A stretch of 64,000 bases of DNA. It comes from Paraburkholderia sp. PGU19 (GTDB lineage Bacteria > Pseudomonadota > Gammaproteobacteria > Burkholderiales > Burkholderiaceae). The stretch is taken from contig NZ_AP023181.1 in NCBI RefSeq assembly GCF_013426915.1, positions 992,001 through 1,056,000 of the forward strand, given 5' to 3'. The first letter of the stretch is position 1. The number at the start of each line of letters is the position of its first letter. A model generated the notes under the pieces. That model was not told where the DNA came from, searched no databases, and worked only from the letters and a program-made list of their open reading frames with translations. The position numbers and the translations under genes were made by a program. Below, piece after piece: positions 8,722-19,044 of this stretch.

Positions 8722-11319
8722 ATGAATACTGCACACCGCAAACCGCTGCCCGGCACTTCGCTGGATTACTTCGACACGCGCGCCGCGATCGACGCGATCG
8801 AGCCTGGCGCTTATGACAAGCTGCCGTACACGTCGCGCGTGCACGCCGAGAACCTCGTGCGCCGCTGCGATCCCGCGACGCTGACCGATTCGCTGCGGCA
8901 GATCATCGAACGCAAGCGCGAACTGGATTTTCCGTGGTTTCCGGCGCGCGTCGTGTGTCATGACATTCTCGGTCAGACAGCGCTCGTCGATCTCGCGGGA
9001 CTGCGCGATGCGATCGCCGATCAGGGCGGCGACCCGGCGAAGGTGAACCCCGTGGTACCCGTTCAGTTGATCGTCGATCACTCGCTCGCTGTCGAATGCG
9101 GCGGCTTCGATCCGGATGCGTTCACGAAGAACCGCGCAATCGAAGACCGGCGCAACGAAGACCGCTTCGACTTCATCAACTGGACCAAGAAGGCATTCAA
9201 GAACGTCGACGTTATTCCGCCGGGCAACGGCATCATGCACCAGATCAATCTGGAGCGGATGTCGCCTGTCATTCATGCTGCCGATGGCATCGCGTATCCC
9301 GACACGCTCGTCGGCACGGACAGTCACACGCCGCACGTCGATGCGCTCGGCGTGATTGCCGTGGGCGTCGGCGGCCTGGAAGCGGAGAACGTGATGTTGG
9401 GCCGCGCATCGTGGATGCGCTTGCCGGATATCGTCGGCGTCGAACTGTCGGGCAAACGTCAGCCGGGCATTACCGCGACCGATATCGTGCTCGCGTTGAC
9501 GGAATTCCTGCGCAAGGAAAAAGTAGTCGGCGCGTATCTGGAGTTTCGCGGAGAAGGTGCGTCGAGCCTCACGCTCGGCGACCGCGCGACGATCTCCAAC
9601 ATGGCGCCCGAATACGGCGCAACGGCTGCAATGTTCTTCATCGACGAGCAGACCATCGACTATCTGCGTCTCACGGGCCGCGACGACGCGCAAGTGAAGC
9701 TCGTCGAAGCGTATGCGAAAACGGCTGGCCTGTGGGCCGATTCGCTGAAGCACGCCGAATATGAGCGCGTGCTCAGGTTCGATCTGTCGACGGTCGTGCG
9801 CAATATGGCGGGTCCGTCGAATCCGCACAAACGCCTGCCGACGTCCGATCTCGTCGAACGCGGCATTGCGGGCAAATGGGAAGAAGTGCCGGGACAGATG
9901 CCCGACGGCGCCGTCATCATCGCGGCGATCACGAGCTGCACGAACACGAGCAATCCGCGCAACGTGATCGCAGCGGCTTTGCTCGCGCGCAATGCGAACG
10001 CTCGCGGCTTGACGCGGAAGCCGTGGGTGAAGTCGTCGCTGGCGCCGGGATCGAAGGCCGTCGAACTCTATTTGCAGGAAGCGAACCTGCTGCCCGATCT
10101 GGAGAAGCTCGGCTTCGGCATCGTCGCGTTTGCGTGCACAACGTGCAACGGCATGTCGGGCGCGCTCGATCCGACAATCCAGCAGGAGATCATCGATCGC
10201 GATCTGTACGCGACGGCCGTGCTGTCGGGCAACCGCAACTTCGATGGCCGCATTCATCCGTATGCGAAGCAGGCGTTTCTCGCGTCGCCGCCGCTCGTCG
10301 TCGCGTATGCGATTGCGGGGACGATCCGCTTCGATATCGAGCGCGATGTGCTCGGCACGGACCAGAACGGCAAGCCGGTGTATCTGAAGGACATCTGGCC
10401 GAGCGATGAAGAGATCGACGAGATCGTCAGGCAGAGCGTGAAGCCCGAGCAGTTCCGCAAGGTCTACGAGCCGATGTTCGCCGTGACGGCCGCGAGCGGC
10501 GAGCCGATCAGCCCGCTCTACGACTGGCGCGCGCAAAGCACGTACATTCGCCGGCCGCCGTATTGGGAAGGCGCGCTGGCTGGCGAGCGCACGTTGCAAG
10601 GCATGCGCCCGCTCGCCGTGCTCGGCGACAACATCACGACGGACCACCTGTCGCCCTCGAACGCGATTCTCGCGAACAGCGCAGCGGGCGAATACCTCAC
10701 GAAAATGGGCCTGCCCGAAGAGGACTTCAACTCCTACGCGACACATCGCGGCGATCACCTCACCGCGCAACGCGCGACGTTCGCCAACCCGACACTGGCC
10801 AATGAAATGGCTATCGTCGATGGACAGGTGAAGAAGGGATCGCTGGCGCGCATCGAGCCGGAAGGCAAGGTCACGCGCATGTGGGAAGCCATCGAAACCT
10901 ATATGGACCGCAAGCAGCCGCTCATCATCATTGCGGGCGCGGACTATGGTCAAGGCTCGTCACGCGACTGGGCGGCGAAGGGCGTGCGTCTCGCGGGCGT
11001 CGAATCGATCGTGGCGGAAGGCTTCGAGCGCATTCACCGCACGAACCTGATTGGCATGGGCGTGCTGCCGCTCGAGTTCAAGCCGGGCGTGAACCGGCTC
11101 GCGCTGGGTATCGACGGGACGGAGACGTATGACGTGATCGGCGAGCGCAAGCCGCGCGCGGATTTGACGCTGGTGATTCACCGCAAGAACGGCGAGCGCG
11201 TCGAAGTGCCCGTCACGTGTCGTCTCGATACGGCGGAGGAAGTGTCGATCTACGAAGCGGGTGGCGTGCTGCAGCGCTTTGCGCAAGACTTCCTGGAGTC
11301 GTCGAAGGCAGCGGCCTGA
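8722..11319 (+). CDS. acnD: Fe/S-dependent 2-methylcitrate dehydratase
   Basis: Dehydrates 2-methylcitrate to 2-methyl-aconitate (the isomer handled by PrpF), replacing PrpD in this form of the pathway. At 865 residues it is a full aconitase-superfamily protein. The [4Fe-4S] ligands are visible in AITSCTNTSNP (near residue 405) and ACTTCNG (near 473); the swivel domain has GQGSSRDWAAKG (near 745). I chose ATG 8722 (MNTAHRK): it follows the terminator-like hairpin, and the upstream extension of the frame is Arg-rich and unlike the family. The adjacent prpF distinguishes AcnD from housekeeping aconitase AcnA. prpF starts 35 bases downstream. Confidence 0.95.
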   Translation: MNTAHRKPLPGTSLDYFDTRAAIDAIEPGAYDKLPYTSRVHAENLVRRCDPATLTDSLRQIIERKRELDFPWFPARVVCHDILGQTALVDLAGLRDAIADQGGDPAKVNPVVPVQLIVDHSLAVECGGFDPDAFTKNRAIEDRRNEDRFDFINWTKKAFKNVDVIPPGNGIMHQINLERMSPVIHAADGIAYPDTLVGTDSHTPHVDALGVIAVGVGGLEAENVMLGRASWMRLPDIVGVELSGKRQPGITATDIVLALTEFLRKEKVVGAYLEFRGEGASSLTLGDRATISNMAPEYGATAAMFFIDEQTIDYLRLTGRDDAQVKLVEAYAKTAGLWADSLKHAEYERVLRFDLSTVVRNMAGPSNPHKRLPTSDLVERGIAGKWEEVPGQMPDGAVIIAAITSCTNTSNPRNVIAAALLARNANARGLTRKPWVKSSLAPGSKAVELYLQEANLLPDLEKLGFGIVAFACTTCNGMSGALDPTIQQEIIDRDLYATAVLSGNRNFDGRIHPYAKQAFLASPPLVVAYAIAGTIRFDIERDVLGTDQNGKPVYLKDIWPSDEEIDEIVRQSVKPEQFRKVYEPMFAVTAASGEPISPLYDWRAQSTYIRRPPYWEGALAGERTLQGMRPLAVLGDNITTDHLSPSNAILANSAAGEYLTKMGLPEEDFNSYATHRGDHLTAQRATFANPTLANEMAIVDGQVKKGSLARIEPEGKVTRMWEAIETYMDRKQPLIIIAGADYGQGSSRDWAAKGVRLAGVESIVAEGFERIHRTNLIGMGVLPLEFKPGVNRLALGIDGTETYDVIGERKPRADLTLVIHRKNGERVEVPVTCRLDTAEEVSIYEAGGVLQRFAQDFLESSKAAA

Positions 11320-11354
11320 AGCGGATTGCATCATATTCATCGGGATCAAAACAC

Positions 11355-12536
11355 ATGGCACACGCACCTCAAGTCAAGATTCCCGCCACGTATATGCGCG
11401 GCGGCACCAGCAAAGGCGTGTTCTTTCGCCTGAAGGATTTGCCCGAAGCGGCGCAAGTGCCGGGCGCCACGCGCGATGCGTTGCTGCTGCGCGTGATCGG
11501 CAGCCCTGATCCTTATGGCAAGCAGATCGACGGCATGGGCGGCGCGACGTCGAGCACCAGCAAGACGGTGATCGTCGCGAAGAGCAGCCGGCCGGATCAT
11601 GATGTGGATTATCTGTTCGGGCAGGTGTCGATCGATAAGCCATTTGTCGACTGGAGTGGGAATTGCGGGAATCTGTCGGCGGCGGTCGGACCGTTTGCGA
11701 TCAGCGGCGGGCTGGTCGATCCGGAGCGCGTGCCGGATAACGGCGTTGCTGTCGTGCGCATCTGGCAGGCGAATATCGGCAAGACGATCATTGCGCATGT
11801 GCCGATGACTCATGGCTCTGTGCAGGAGACGGGGGACTTCGAGCTCGATGGGGTGACTTTTCCTGCTGCGGAAGTGCGACTCGAGTTTCTGGACCCTGCT
11901 GCGGAAGAGGAAGGCGCAGGAGGCGCGATGTTCCCGACGGGTAACGTCGTCGACGATCTCGAAGTGCCCGGCGTCGGCACACTCAAGGCGACGATGATCA
12001 ATGCGGGTATTCCGACGATTTTCGTCAATGCCGAAGCGATTGGTTATACGGGTACGGAGTTGCAGGACGCGATTAATAGCGATGACGCGGCGCTGAAGAA
12101 GTTCGAGACTATTCGTGCGCATGGGGCGCTGCGGATGGGGCTGATCAAGAGTCTCGATGAGATCGCGACGCGGCAGCATACGCCTAAGGTCGCGTTTGTG
12201 GCCCGGCCTTCTGGTTATGTTGCTTCGAGCGGCAAGGCCGTTGTTGCTGATGATGTCGATCTGCTCGTGCGCGCTATGTCGATGGGGAAGCTCCATCACG
12301 CGATGATGGGGACGGCGGCTGTTGCTATTGGCACGGCGGCTGCCATTCCTGGCACGCTGGTGAATCTTGCCGCCGGCGGTGGGGAGCGCGAAGCTGTGCG
12401 CTTCGGGCATCCTTCGGGGACTTTGCGGGTCGGCGCGGTGGCTACACTCGAAGACGGCGAGTGGGCCGTTAAGAAGGCCGTTATGAGCCGGAGTGCTCGG
12501 GTTTTGATGGAGGGGTGGGTTCGAGTGCCGGGGTAG
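11355..12536 (+). CDS. prpF: 2-methyl-aconitate cis-trans isomerase
   Basis: PrpF isomerises the trans-2-methyl-aconitate made by AcnD so that a housekeeping aconitase can hydrate it. The 393-residue length and diaminopimelate-epimerase-like PrpF fold fit: MRGGTSKGVFF near the N-terminus, DGMGGATSSTSK (about 56-67), and NAGIPTIFVNAEAIG (about 215-229). ATG at 11355 begins MAHAPQVKIPATYMRGGTSK; the upstream part of the frame overlaps acnD and is rejected. The second half of the gene uses noticeably more T-ending codons than the rest of the operon. It ends just before the repeat-rich stretch and is the last gene of the unit. Confidence 0.95.
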   Translation: MAHAPQVKIPATYMRGGTSKGVFFRLKDLPEAAQVPGATRDALLLRVIGSPDPYGKQIDGMGGATSSTSKTVIVAKSSRPDHDVDYLFGQVSIDKPFVDWSGNCGNLSAAVGPFAISGGLVDPERVPDNGVAVVRIWQANIGKTIIAHVPMTHGSVQETGDFELDGVTFPAAEVRLEFLDPAAEEEGAGGAMFPTGNVVDDLEVPGVGTLKATMINAGIPTIFVNAEAIGYTGTELQDAINSDDAALKKFETIRAHGALRMGLIKSLDEIATRQHTPKVAFVARPSGYVASSGKAVVADDVDLLVRAMSMGKLHHAMMGTAAVAIGTAAAIPGTLVNLAAGGGEREAVRFGHPSGTLRVGAVATLEDGEWAVKKAVMSRSARVLMEGWVRVPG

Positions 12537-12897
12537 GTTTTTTTGTCTGCGACGCTGATGGGGGTGCTTGCTTGTTTGATGGTATTCGCGGTTTGCCTTC
12601 GTGCTTCAGGCTTCGCCCCTGTGCGCTTACCTATTCGCTGGCATCCGCGTTTCGTTAGCGTGCTTCACGCGTCGCCCCTGTGCGGGGCGGCACCTACTAT
12701 TCTTTGCCGCCGCAAAGAAAAGTAGGCAAAAGAAAGCGGCTAACACCGCCAACATTTCTTCCTGCCTGAGGGCCCCCAGCCGGTCTTACGCTTCACACGG
12801 CAGCATTTCTGTTCGCGTTCGTTGCCAACGCTTCGAATGAGCGCCTCACCCACTTCAAACACCCGAACAAGAGCTAGCGGCAGCGAATGGTTTGCGC

Positions 12898-13030
12898 CGC
12901 CCAGGTGGCAAACTGTGTGTAGGTTGTCGCGTCGTATAGCTTGCCGCTCTTACAGGGTTGAGCGCGCGCTATCGGTTCGGAGTGAGGCGTGTGCGGCGCT
13001 ACGGCCTACACACAGTTTGCCACCTGGGCG
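12898..13030. repeat. Inner perfect 26-bp inverted repeat
   Basis: Positions 12898-12923 and 13005-13030 are exact reverse complements over 26 bases, with 81 bases between. This pair lies inside the larger 12640-13289 palindrome, so the region could fold into a nested double hairpin. No transposase gene is present. Confidence 0.9.
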
Positions 13031-13203
13031 GCCGTGGACTATCTGGCACGGCATACTGCAATGCAGGAGCGTGAAGCGGGTGATGCGCACCGCAAGAGCA
13101 CTGGCAACTAACATGAGTCACGTGATTGCCGCGTGAAGCGTAAGAACCTTTGGGGGCCCTCAGGCAACAACTAGAGCTGGCGGTGTGAGCCGCTTTCTTT
13201 TGC

Positions 13204-13235
13204 CTACTTTTCTTTGCGGCGGCAAAGAAAAGTAG
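13204..13235. repeat. Perfect 14-bp stem hairpin in the right arm
   Basis: CTACTTTTCTTTGC, a GGCG loop, then its exact complement form a 14-bp stem. The left arm has the equivalent hairpin near 12693-12725 with one mismatch. These hairpins could also act as bidirectional transcription end points between prpF and the convergent sugar-acid operon. Confidence 0.8.
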
Positions 13236-13333
13236 GTGCCGCCCCGCACAGGGGCGACGCGTGAAGCACGCTAGCAAATCGCGGATGCCAGTGCAAAGGC
13301 AAACACACCGGGCAGCGCTAACCCGCTATGCAT

Positions 13334-14263
13334 TCACTTGCCCCATCGCAACACCAACGGATCAAGCCTCCGCGCGATGTCAATCAGCTCAGCCCGCGTA
13401 TCGGGATGCATCACCGGCAGCGGATGCCGCGGAGCCTCGCATACAATCACCCCGCCCTCTTTCATCAGCGCCTTCGCCGCGAGCAAACCCGTCTGACGGT
13501 TCTCATGATTGATCAGCGGCAACCAGCGCTGATACTGCGCAAACGCTTCATCACGTTTGCCTTCGCGGAACGCTTCGAGAATCGGACGAATACCGTCGGG
13601 ATAACCGCCGCCCGTCATCGACCCCGTCGCGCCCGCGTTGAGATCCGCGAACAGGGTGATCGCTTCTTCGCCGTCCCACGGACCCTCCACGGCATCGCCG
13701 CCGAGGCGAATCAACTCGCGCAGCTTCGCAGCCGCGCCCGGCGTCTCGATCTTGAAGTACGACACCTGTTCGAGTTCACGCGCCATCCGCGCAAGAAATG
13801 CCGCCGACAGCACGGTGCCGCTCGCGGGCGCATCCTGAATCATGATGGGAATATCGATGCCATCCGACAACCGCGCGTAGAACTCATAGATTTGCGTCTC
13901 GGGCACGCGGAACGTTGCGCCGTGATACGGCGGCATCACCATCACCATCGATGCGCCCTGCTCCTGCGCGCGGCGGCTGCGCTCGACGCACACGGCGCTG
14001 CTGTAGTGGCTCGTCGTCACGATGACGGGCACGCGGCCCGCAACGTGTTCGAGCATCACGCGCGTGAGCGTTTCGCGTTCGTCGTCGGAGAGCGCGAACT
14101 GCTCGGAGAAGTTCGCGAGAATGCACAGGCCGTCCGAGCCCGCGTCGATCATGAAATCGACGACGCGCTTCTGGCTTTCCAGATCGAGCGCGCCCGTTTC
14201 GGTGAACGTGGTCGGCACCACAGGGAAGATGCCGCGATAACGTGGAGTGCGTTGTGAGGTCAT
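13334..14263 (-). CDS. DapA-family enzyme, probable 2-keto-3-deoxy-sugar-acid dehydratase or aldolase
   Basis: A class I Schiff-base TIM-barrel enzyme of the dihydrodipicolinate synthase/N-acetylneuraminate lyase superfamily, 309 residues. The Schiff-base Lys should be in SYFKIETPG (about residue 165); the family's Tyr and glycine-rich turns (GICxxG-like region SDGLCILANFSEQF near 45) are present. Because it lies last in an operon with a sugar-acid dehydratase and a semialdehyde dehydrogenase, the likely reaction is dehydration of 2-keto-3-deoxy-L-arabonate (or a stereoisomer) to alpha-ketoglutarate semialdehyde; that assignment is from context. It is not a lysine-pathway DapA, which is shorter and lacks such neighbours. 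Confidence 0.82.
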   Translation of the reverse strand: MTSQRTPRYRGIFPVVPTTFTETGALDLESQKRVVDFMIDAGSDGLCILANFSEQFALSDDERETLTRVMLEHVAGRVPVIVTTSHYSSAVCVERSRRAQEQGASMVMVMPPYHGATFRVPETQIYEFYARLSDGIDIPIMIQDAPASGTVLSAAFLARMARELEQVSYFKIETPGAAAKLRELIRLGGDAVEGPWDGEEAITLFADLNAGATGSMTGGGYPDGIRPILEAFREGKRDEAFAQYQRWLPLINHENRQTGLLAAKALMKEGGVIVCEAPRHPLPVMHPDTRAELIDIARRLDPLVLRWGK

Positions 14264-14308
14264 GACATGAGTTCCGCTAGAAGATGTTTTGAACAGGTCA
14301 CGCGCGCA

Positions 14309-15658
14309 TCAGCGCGCATGCGCCTTCGGTTCGGGCAACGACGCCCGCACGACGAACGTGATCACGACGGCGAACAGCAGCGTCGCGGACAGGAAATAGA
14401 GGCCGGACGCGAGGCTGCCCGTCGCATCCTTGATGAGTCCGATGCCGTACGGCCCGACGTAGCCACCCAGGTTCGCGAGCGAATTGATCGTCGCGATGCC
14501 GACAGCCGCGCGCGCCCCCGACAAAAACTGGCCGGGCAACGCCCACACTACCGCCTGAATCGAATATAGCGAGAACGCTGTCAGGCAGATGAACAGGAAT
14601 TGCAGCGCGGGCGTGTGCGTCCATGCACTCAGCGCCATCGTGAGGGCAGCGAAGGCGGACACGACCACGATATGCCAGTACCGCTCACGCTTGCGATCCG
14701 AATGACGCGGCACGACACACAGTCCGACCACGGCGAACAGATAAGGCACGGCGGACAGCAGACCTGTCACGGCGTCCGTGACGCCGAACGCCTTGATAAT
14801 CGTCGGCAGCCACAAGGACAGTCCGTAGATGCTCAGCGGGAACGGCAGAAACAGCAGCGCGAGCAGCAGCACGCGTTTGTCCTTCAGCGCGGCCAGCGGA
14901 TTGCCGTGCGATTGCAAGCCATACGACGCGCTATCGGCGGCGAGTTCGCGTTCGATCCACGCGCGGTCCGACGCGGCGAGCCACTTCGCATTCGCGGGCG
15001 ACTCGGGCAGCACGCGCAAGGTCGGCACGCACAGCAGCACGGCGGGCAGGCCGCTCAGCACGAACAGCGTCTGCCAGTTCGACAGGCCGAACACGCCGTG
15101 CGTCGACAGCACGAAGCCCGCCACGGGTCCCGTCAGAATCCCCGCAAGCGGTTGCGCAAGCACCAGCAAGCCGATGATGCGCGCGCGATGCCGCATCGGA
15201 AACCACTTCGTGAGGAAGTACAGAATGCCCGGATACAGGCCCGCTTCCGCCGCGCCGAGCAGAAAGCGCAGCACATAGAAACTCGTCGGTCCGCTGACGA
15301 GCGACATCAGCATCGTGATGACGCCCCACGTGAACAGAATCCGCGCGAACCATACGCGCGCGCCGAAGCGTTCGAGCGCGAGGTTGCTCGGCACTTCGCA
15401 CAGAAAATAGCCGATGAAGAACAGCCCCGCGCCGAGGCCATAAGATGCGTCGCTGAGGCCGACGGCCGCGTTCATGTGCAGCTTCGCGAAGCCGACCACG
15501 GAGCGGTCGATGTACGCGACGACGTAAATCAACGCGAGAAACGGAATCAGCCGGCGTATCAGCAGATTCATGATCCGCTGTTCGTCGGCGAGCGCGGCGC
15601 CCGTACCCGCATCGACTGCGGGCGCGGCCTGCTGCGCGCTGGCGTAGGGTGTGGTCAT
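14309..15658 (-). CDS. MFS transporter, anion:cation symporter (ACS) type
   Basis: A 449-residue twelve-helix major facilitator protein of the inner membrane. YVVAYIDRSVVGFAKLHM at the end of the first helix and GEVPSN-like CEVPSNLALERFGARVWFAR are typical of the ACS family that carries hexuronates, galactonate, tartrate and similar sugar acids with protons. The position between a sugar-acid dehydrogenase gene and a DapA-like gene suggests it imports the sugar acid this operon degrades. The ATG at 15658 is preceded by CGGAGA on the minus strand. Specificity cannot be read from sequence. Confidence 0.88.
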   Translation of the reverse strand: MTTPYASAQQAAPAVDAGTGAALADEQRIMNLLIRRLIPFLALIYVVAYIDRSVVGFAKLHMNAAVGLSDASYGLGAGLFFIGYFLCEVPSNLALERFGARVWFARILFTWGVITMLMSLVSGPTSFYVLRFLLGAAEAGLYPGILYFLTKWFPMRHRARIIGLLVLAQPLAGILTGPVAGFVLSTHGVFGLSNWQTLFVLSGLPAVLLCVPTLRVLPESPANAKWLAASDRAWIERELAADSASYGLQSHGNPLAALKDKRVLLLALLFLPFPLSIYGLSLWLPTIIKAFGVTDAVTGLLSAVPYLFAVVGLCVVPRHSDRKRERYWHIVVVSAFAALTMALSAWTHTPALQFLFICLTAFSLYSIQAVVWALPGQFLSGARAAVGIATINSLANLGGYVGPYGIGLIKDATGSLASGLYFLSATLLFAVVITFVVRASLPEPKAHAR

Positions 15659-15709
15659 TCGATGTCTCCGAGAATGTCGTTATGTACTGCGTTGGCGCGA
15701 CTTGCTTGC

Positions 15710-17299
15710 TCAACTCTGCGTGCGCTCGTGCCGCCCCGCGAACCGCCGATGCACACCAAGCGGATTCGCATCCCGCAACGCCTCGGGCAACAGCGCGGCA
15801 GGCAGGTTCTGATAGCAGACAGGACGCATGTAACGTTCGATGGCCGCCGTGCCGACCGACGTGCTGCGTCCATCGGATGTCGCGGGGAACGGGCCGCCAT
15901 GCACCATCGCGTCGCAGACTTCGACGCCCGTCGGAAATCCGTTCGCGAGAATGCGGCCCGCCTTGCGTTCGAGAATCGGCAGCAGCGCTTGCGCGGCGGG
16001 TTGATCGGCGTCGTCGAGATGCAGCGTGATCGTCAGTTGCCCTTCGATACGATTCAACACGGTGCGCAATTCATCGGCATCAGCGCATTCGACCAGCACG
16101 CTGCACGGGCCGAACACTTCGTCAGCCAGCGTGTGATCCGCGAGCAGACTCTTCGCACTCACGCGGAACAACACCGCTGGCGCGCGCCGGCTGCCCGCTT
16201 CGGGCGCCTTGCCGCGCGCCAGCGTCGTCACAGCGGGATTCGCCGCGAACCGTTCGATGCCTGCCTCGTAGGCGCGCAGAATGCCGCCCGTGAGCATCAC
16301 GCCCGCCTGCACGCCATCAATGCTCTGCGCAGCGGTTGCAGCGAAACGCTCGAAGCCTTCGCCTGCGACGCCCAGCATCAACCCCGGATTCGTGCAGAAC
16401 TGCCCGCAACCCAGCGTCACCGATGCAACGAAATCGCGCGCCAGCGTTTCGGCTCTCGCGGTCAGCGCAGTAGGCATCAGCAGGTTCGGGTTCACGCTGC
16501 TCATTTCCGCGTAGACAGGAATCGGCTCCGCGCGCGCGTTCGCAATCGCCATCAGCGCGCGTCCGCCTGCACGCGAGCCGGTGAAGCCCACGGCCTTGAT
16601 CGACGGATGCGCGACGAGCGCCGCGCCCACTTCATGGCCTGCGTCGAACAGCATCGAGAACACGCCTTCGGGCAGTTCCGCGTGACGCACGGCGTCCTGA
16701 ATCGCGCGACCCACGAGTTCCGACGTGCCCGGATGCGCCGGATGCGCCTTCACGACAACAGGGCAACCCGCTGCGAGCGCCGCCGCCGTATCGCCACCCG
16801 CGACGGAAAACGCGAGCGGAAAATTGCTTGCGCCGAACACGGCAACAGGGCCAACGCCGATGCGCTGAAAGCGCAGATCGGTGCGCGGCGGTTGGCGTTC
16901 GGGCAACGCGGGCTCGATGCGCGCATCGAGCGCGTCGCCGCTGCGTACGAGCGACGCGAACATACGCAACTGATTAGCCGTGCGCGCGCGCTCGCCTTCG
17001 AGACGCGCTTTCGGCAAACCCGATTCGCTCATCGCGCATTCGATCAACGCGTCGCCGAGTGCTTCGATGCGCCCGGCGATGTCATCGAGAAAACGCGCGC
17101 GGCGTTCGGCGGGCAACGTGCGGTAAATATCGAATGCGTTTTCTGCCAGCGTGCAGGCTTCGTCGACATCGCTCGCGTTCGCGCTGTAATAAGCCGGTGC
17201 CTGCAACGGTTGCTCGGTTGCCGCATCGACAGCACGAAATTCCGCACCTTGTCCGCGCCGTGCTTTAGCGCCAATCAGCAATTCACCCGTCAGATTCAT
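15710..17299 (-). CDS. Probable alpha-ketoglutaric semialdehyde dehydrogenase
   Basis: An NAD(P)-dependent aldehyde dehydrogenase of 529 residues. Motifs: [10 protein letters not shown] (Rossmann entry), [12 protein letters not shown] (cofactor binding), AEMSSVNPN (Glu region) and [11 protein letters not shown] with the catalytic Cys. The length and the FCTNPGL context fit the long KGSADH type that oxidises 2,5-dioxopentanoate to 2-oxoglutarate in pentose and hexarate pathways. The start at 17299 (MNLTGEL) has GAGGAG seven bases upstream; the longer frame overlaps the dehydratase gene and is rejected. Transcribed after the dehydratase (12-base gap) and before the MFS carrier. Confidence 0.87.
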   Translation of the reverse strand: MNLTGELLIGAKARRGQGAEFRAVDAATEQPLQAPAYYSANASDVDEACTLAENAFDIYRTLPAERRARFLDDIAGRIEALGDALIECAMSESGLPKARLEGERARTANQLRMFASLVRSGDALDARIEPALPERQPPRTDLRFQRIGVGPVAVFGASNFPLAFSVAGGDTAAALAAGCPVVVKAHPAHPGTSELVGRAIQDAVRHAELPEGVFSMLFDAGHEVGAALVAHPSIKAVGFTGSRAGGRALMAIANARAEPIPVYAEMSSVNPNLLMPTALTARAETLARDFVASVTLGCGQFCTNPGLMLGVAGEGFERFAATAAQSIDGVQAGVMLTGGILRAYEAGIERFAANPAVTTLARGKAPEAGSRRAPAVLFRVSAKSLLADHTLADEVFGPCSVLVECADADELRTVLNRIEGQLTITLHLDDADQPAAQALLPILERKAGRILANGFPTGVEVCDAMVHGGPFPATSDGRSTSVGTAAIERYMRPVCYQNLPAALLPEALRDANPLGVHRRFAGRHERTQS

Positions 17300-17310
17300 T
17301 CGTTCTCTCC

Positions 17311-19044
17311 TCAATGCGAATGGCGCGGCACGTCTGCGCCCCGGCAGCCGACGAGGAAGTCCAGATCGCACCCCTCGTCCGCCTGCAATACGTGATCGAT
17401 ATACAGCCGCTGATAACCGCCGCCGGCCGGCATCTCGGGCGGCGTGTGGCTTTCGAGGCGGCGCGCCAGTTCTTCATCGCTGATATCGACGCGCAACGTG
17501 CCCGCATCGCAATCCAGCTCGATCCAGTCGCCGTCCTGCACGGCGGAAAGCGGCCCGCCATCTGCCGCTTCCGGCGTCACGTGCAATACGACCGTGCCGT
17601 ATGCCGTGCCGCTCATGCGTGCATCAGAAATGCGCACCATGTCCTTCACGCCCTGACGCAACAGCTTCGGCGGCAAACCCATGTTGCCGACTTCGGCCAT
17701 CCCCGGATAACCCTTCGGTCCGCAGTTCTTCATCACCAGCACGGAGTTCGCGTCGACGTCGAGCGTTTCATCGACGATGCGCGCCTTGTAGTGCTCGAAG
17801 TTCTCGAACACGACTGCACGTCCGCGATGCTTGAGCAGTTCAGGCGTCGCCGCCGACGGCTTCAGTACCGCGCCGCGCGGCGCGAGATTGCCGCGCAGCA
17901 CGCGAATGCCGCCGTCCTTCACGAGCGGCTTGTCGAGCGGACGGATCACTTCGTCGTTGTAGATGGGCGCATCCATCACGTTATGCCATAACGCCTTGCC
18001 GTTCGCCGTCAGCGCGCCCGGATGCGGCAGCAGATCCGCTTCGCCGAGTCGACGCAGCACGGCAGGCAAACCGCCCGCGTAATAGAACTCTTCCATCAGG
18101 AAGCGGCCCGACGGCATCAGATCGACGATGGTCGGCGTGTTGCGTCCGACGCGCACCCAGTCGTCCAGATCGAGTTGCACGCCGATGCGTCCGGCAATCG
18201 CCTTCAGGTGAATCACCGCATTGGTCGAGCCGCCAATCGCCGCATTCACGCGGATCGCATTCAGGAACGCTTCGCGCGTGAGAATCTTCGACAGCGTGAG
18301 CCCTTCGTGCGCCATCTCGACGATGCGCATGCCCGACATGTGCGCGAGCACGTAGCGGCGCGAATCGACGGCGGGAATGGCCGCGTTGTGCGGCAGCGAC
18401 GTGCCGAGCGCTTCCGCCATGCACGCCATCGTCGAAGCCGTGCCCATCGTGTTGCAGGTGCCCGCCGAGCGCGACATGCCCGCTTCCGCCGACAGGAACT
18501 TGTGCAGATCGATCTCGCCCGCCTTCAGCGATTCGTGCAACTGCCACACGGCCGTGCCCGAACCGATGTCCTTGCCGTCGAGCTTGCCGTTCAACATCGG
18601 CCCGCCCGTGACGACGATCGCGGGCACGTCGCAACTCGCCGCGCCCATCAGCAGCGCGGGCGTGGTCTTGTCGCAACCGGTCAGCAGCACGACGGCGTCG
18701 ATGGGATTGCCGCGAATCGCTTCTTCGACATCCATCGCCGCGAGATTGCGCGTGAGCATCGCGGTGGGACGCAGATTCGATTCGCCACTTGAAAACACGG
18801 GGAATTCGACAGGGAAGCCGCCCGCTTCGTAGATGCCGCGCTTCACGTGCTCGGCGATCTTGCGGAAGTGCGCGTTGCACGGCGTGAGTTCCGACCACGT
18901 ATTGCAGATACCGATGACGGGCCGGCCGTCGAACTCGTGATCGGGGATGCCCTGATTCTTCATCCAGCTTCGATACATGAAGCCGTTCTTGTCGGCCGTG
19001 CCGAACCATTGGGCCGAGCGCAGCTTCGTTTTCTTATCCGACAT
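17311..19044 (-). CDS. IlvD/Edd-family sugar-acid dehydratase (probable arabinonate dehydratase)
   Basis: A 577-residue Fe-S dehydratase of the IlvD/Edd superfamily. Cluster ligands appear in [11 protein letters not shown] (about 49-59), TGCDKTTPA (about 122-130) and [11 protein letters not shown] (about 196-206). SELTPCN rather than the DHAD-like motif, and the neighbours (KGSADH, DapA-family enzyme, sugar-acid MFS carrier), point to a pentonate such as L-arabinonate as substrate rather than branched-chain amino acid synthesis. ATG at 19044 follows AGGAAG. It is the first gene of a four-gene minus-strand operon facing away from a LysR regulator. Confidence 0.87.
   Translation of the reverse strand: MSDKKTKLRSAQWFGTADKNGFMYRSWMKNQGIPDHEFDGRPVIGICNTWSELTPCNAHFRKIAEHVKRGIYEAGGFPVEFPVFSSGESNLRPTAMLTRNLAAMDVEEAIRGNPIDAVVLLTGCDKTTPALLMGAASCDVPAIVVTGGPMLNGKLDGKDIGSGTAVWQLHESLKAGEIDLHKFLSAEAGMSRSAGTCNTMGTASTMACMAEALGTSLPHNAAIPAVDSRRYVLAHMSGMRIVEMAHEGLTLSKILTREAFLNAIRVNAAIGGSTNAVIHLKAIAGRIGVQLDLDDWVRVGRNTPTIVDLMPSGRFLMEEFYYAGGLPAVLRRLGEADLLPHPGALTANGKALWHNVMDAPIYNDEVIRPLDKPLVKDGGIRVLRGNLAPRGAVLKPSAATPELLKHRGRAVVFENFEHYKARIVDETLDVDANSVLVMKNCGPKGYPGMAEVGNMGLPPKLLRQGVKDMVRISDARMSGTAYGTVVLHVTPEAADGGPLSAVQDGDWIELDCDAGTLRVDISDEELARRLESHTPPEMPAGGGYQRLYIDHVLQADEGCDLDFLVGCRGADVPRHSH

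Larger units (their letters stand above)
12640..13289. repeat. 650-bp nested inverted repeat, no genes
   Basis: The interval 12537-13333 holds no supported gene. Its core is a large imperfect palindrome: the left arm (12640-12804) is the near-complete reverse complement of the right arm (about 13128-13289), with variable patches. Each arm carries its own hairpin built from CTTTTCTTTGC and its complement (perfect 14-bp stem at 13204-13235; one mismatch in the left copy) plus a GCCCC/GGGGC hairpin (13241-13255). Short open frames inside read through the repeat and do not look like proteins. The style resembles interspersed palindromic repeats I associate with Burkholderia-group genomes; that link is from memory. 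Confidence 0.85.

Noticed and set aside
8563..10953. Very long open frame on the strand opposite acnD
   Set aside because: It mirrors the codon pattern of acnD, is rich in Arg/His, has no family motif, and such antisense frames are usual in high-GC genes.
12543..12840. Short plus-strand frames at the left arm of the inverted repeat
   Set aside because: They read through the repeat hairpins, with no ribosome binding site and no protein-like pattern.
12640..13289. Insertion sequence with terminal inverted repeats
   Set aside because: Nothing resembling a transposase lies between the arms, and the space is too small for one; kept as a repeat only.
14600..17395. Long plus-strand frame opposite the MFS and aldehyde dehydrogenase genes
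   Set aside because: Composition is Arg/Gln/His-rich and motif-free, while both minus-strand genes show clear family motifs.
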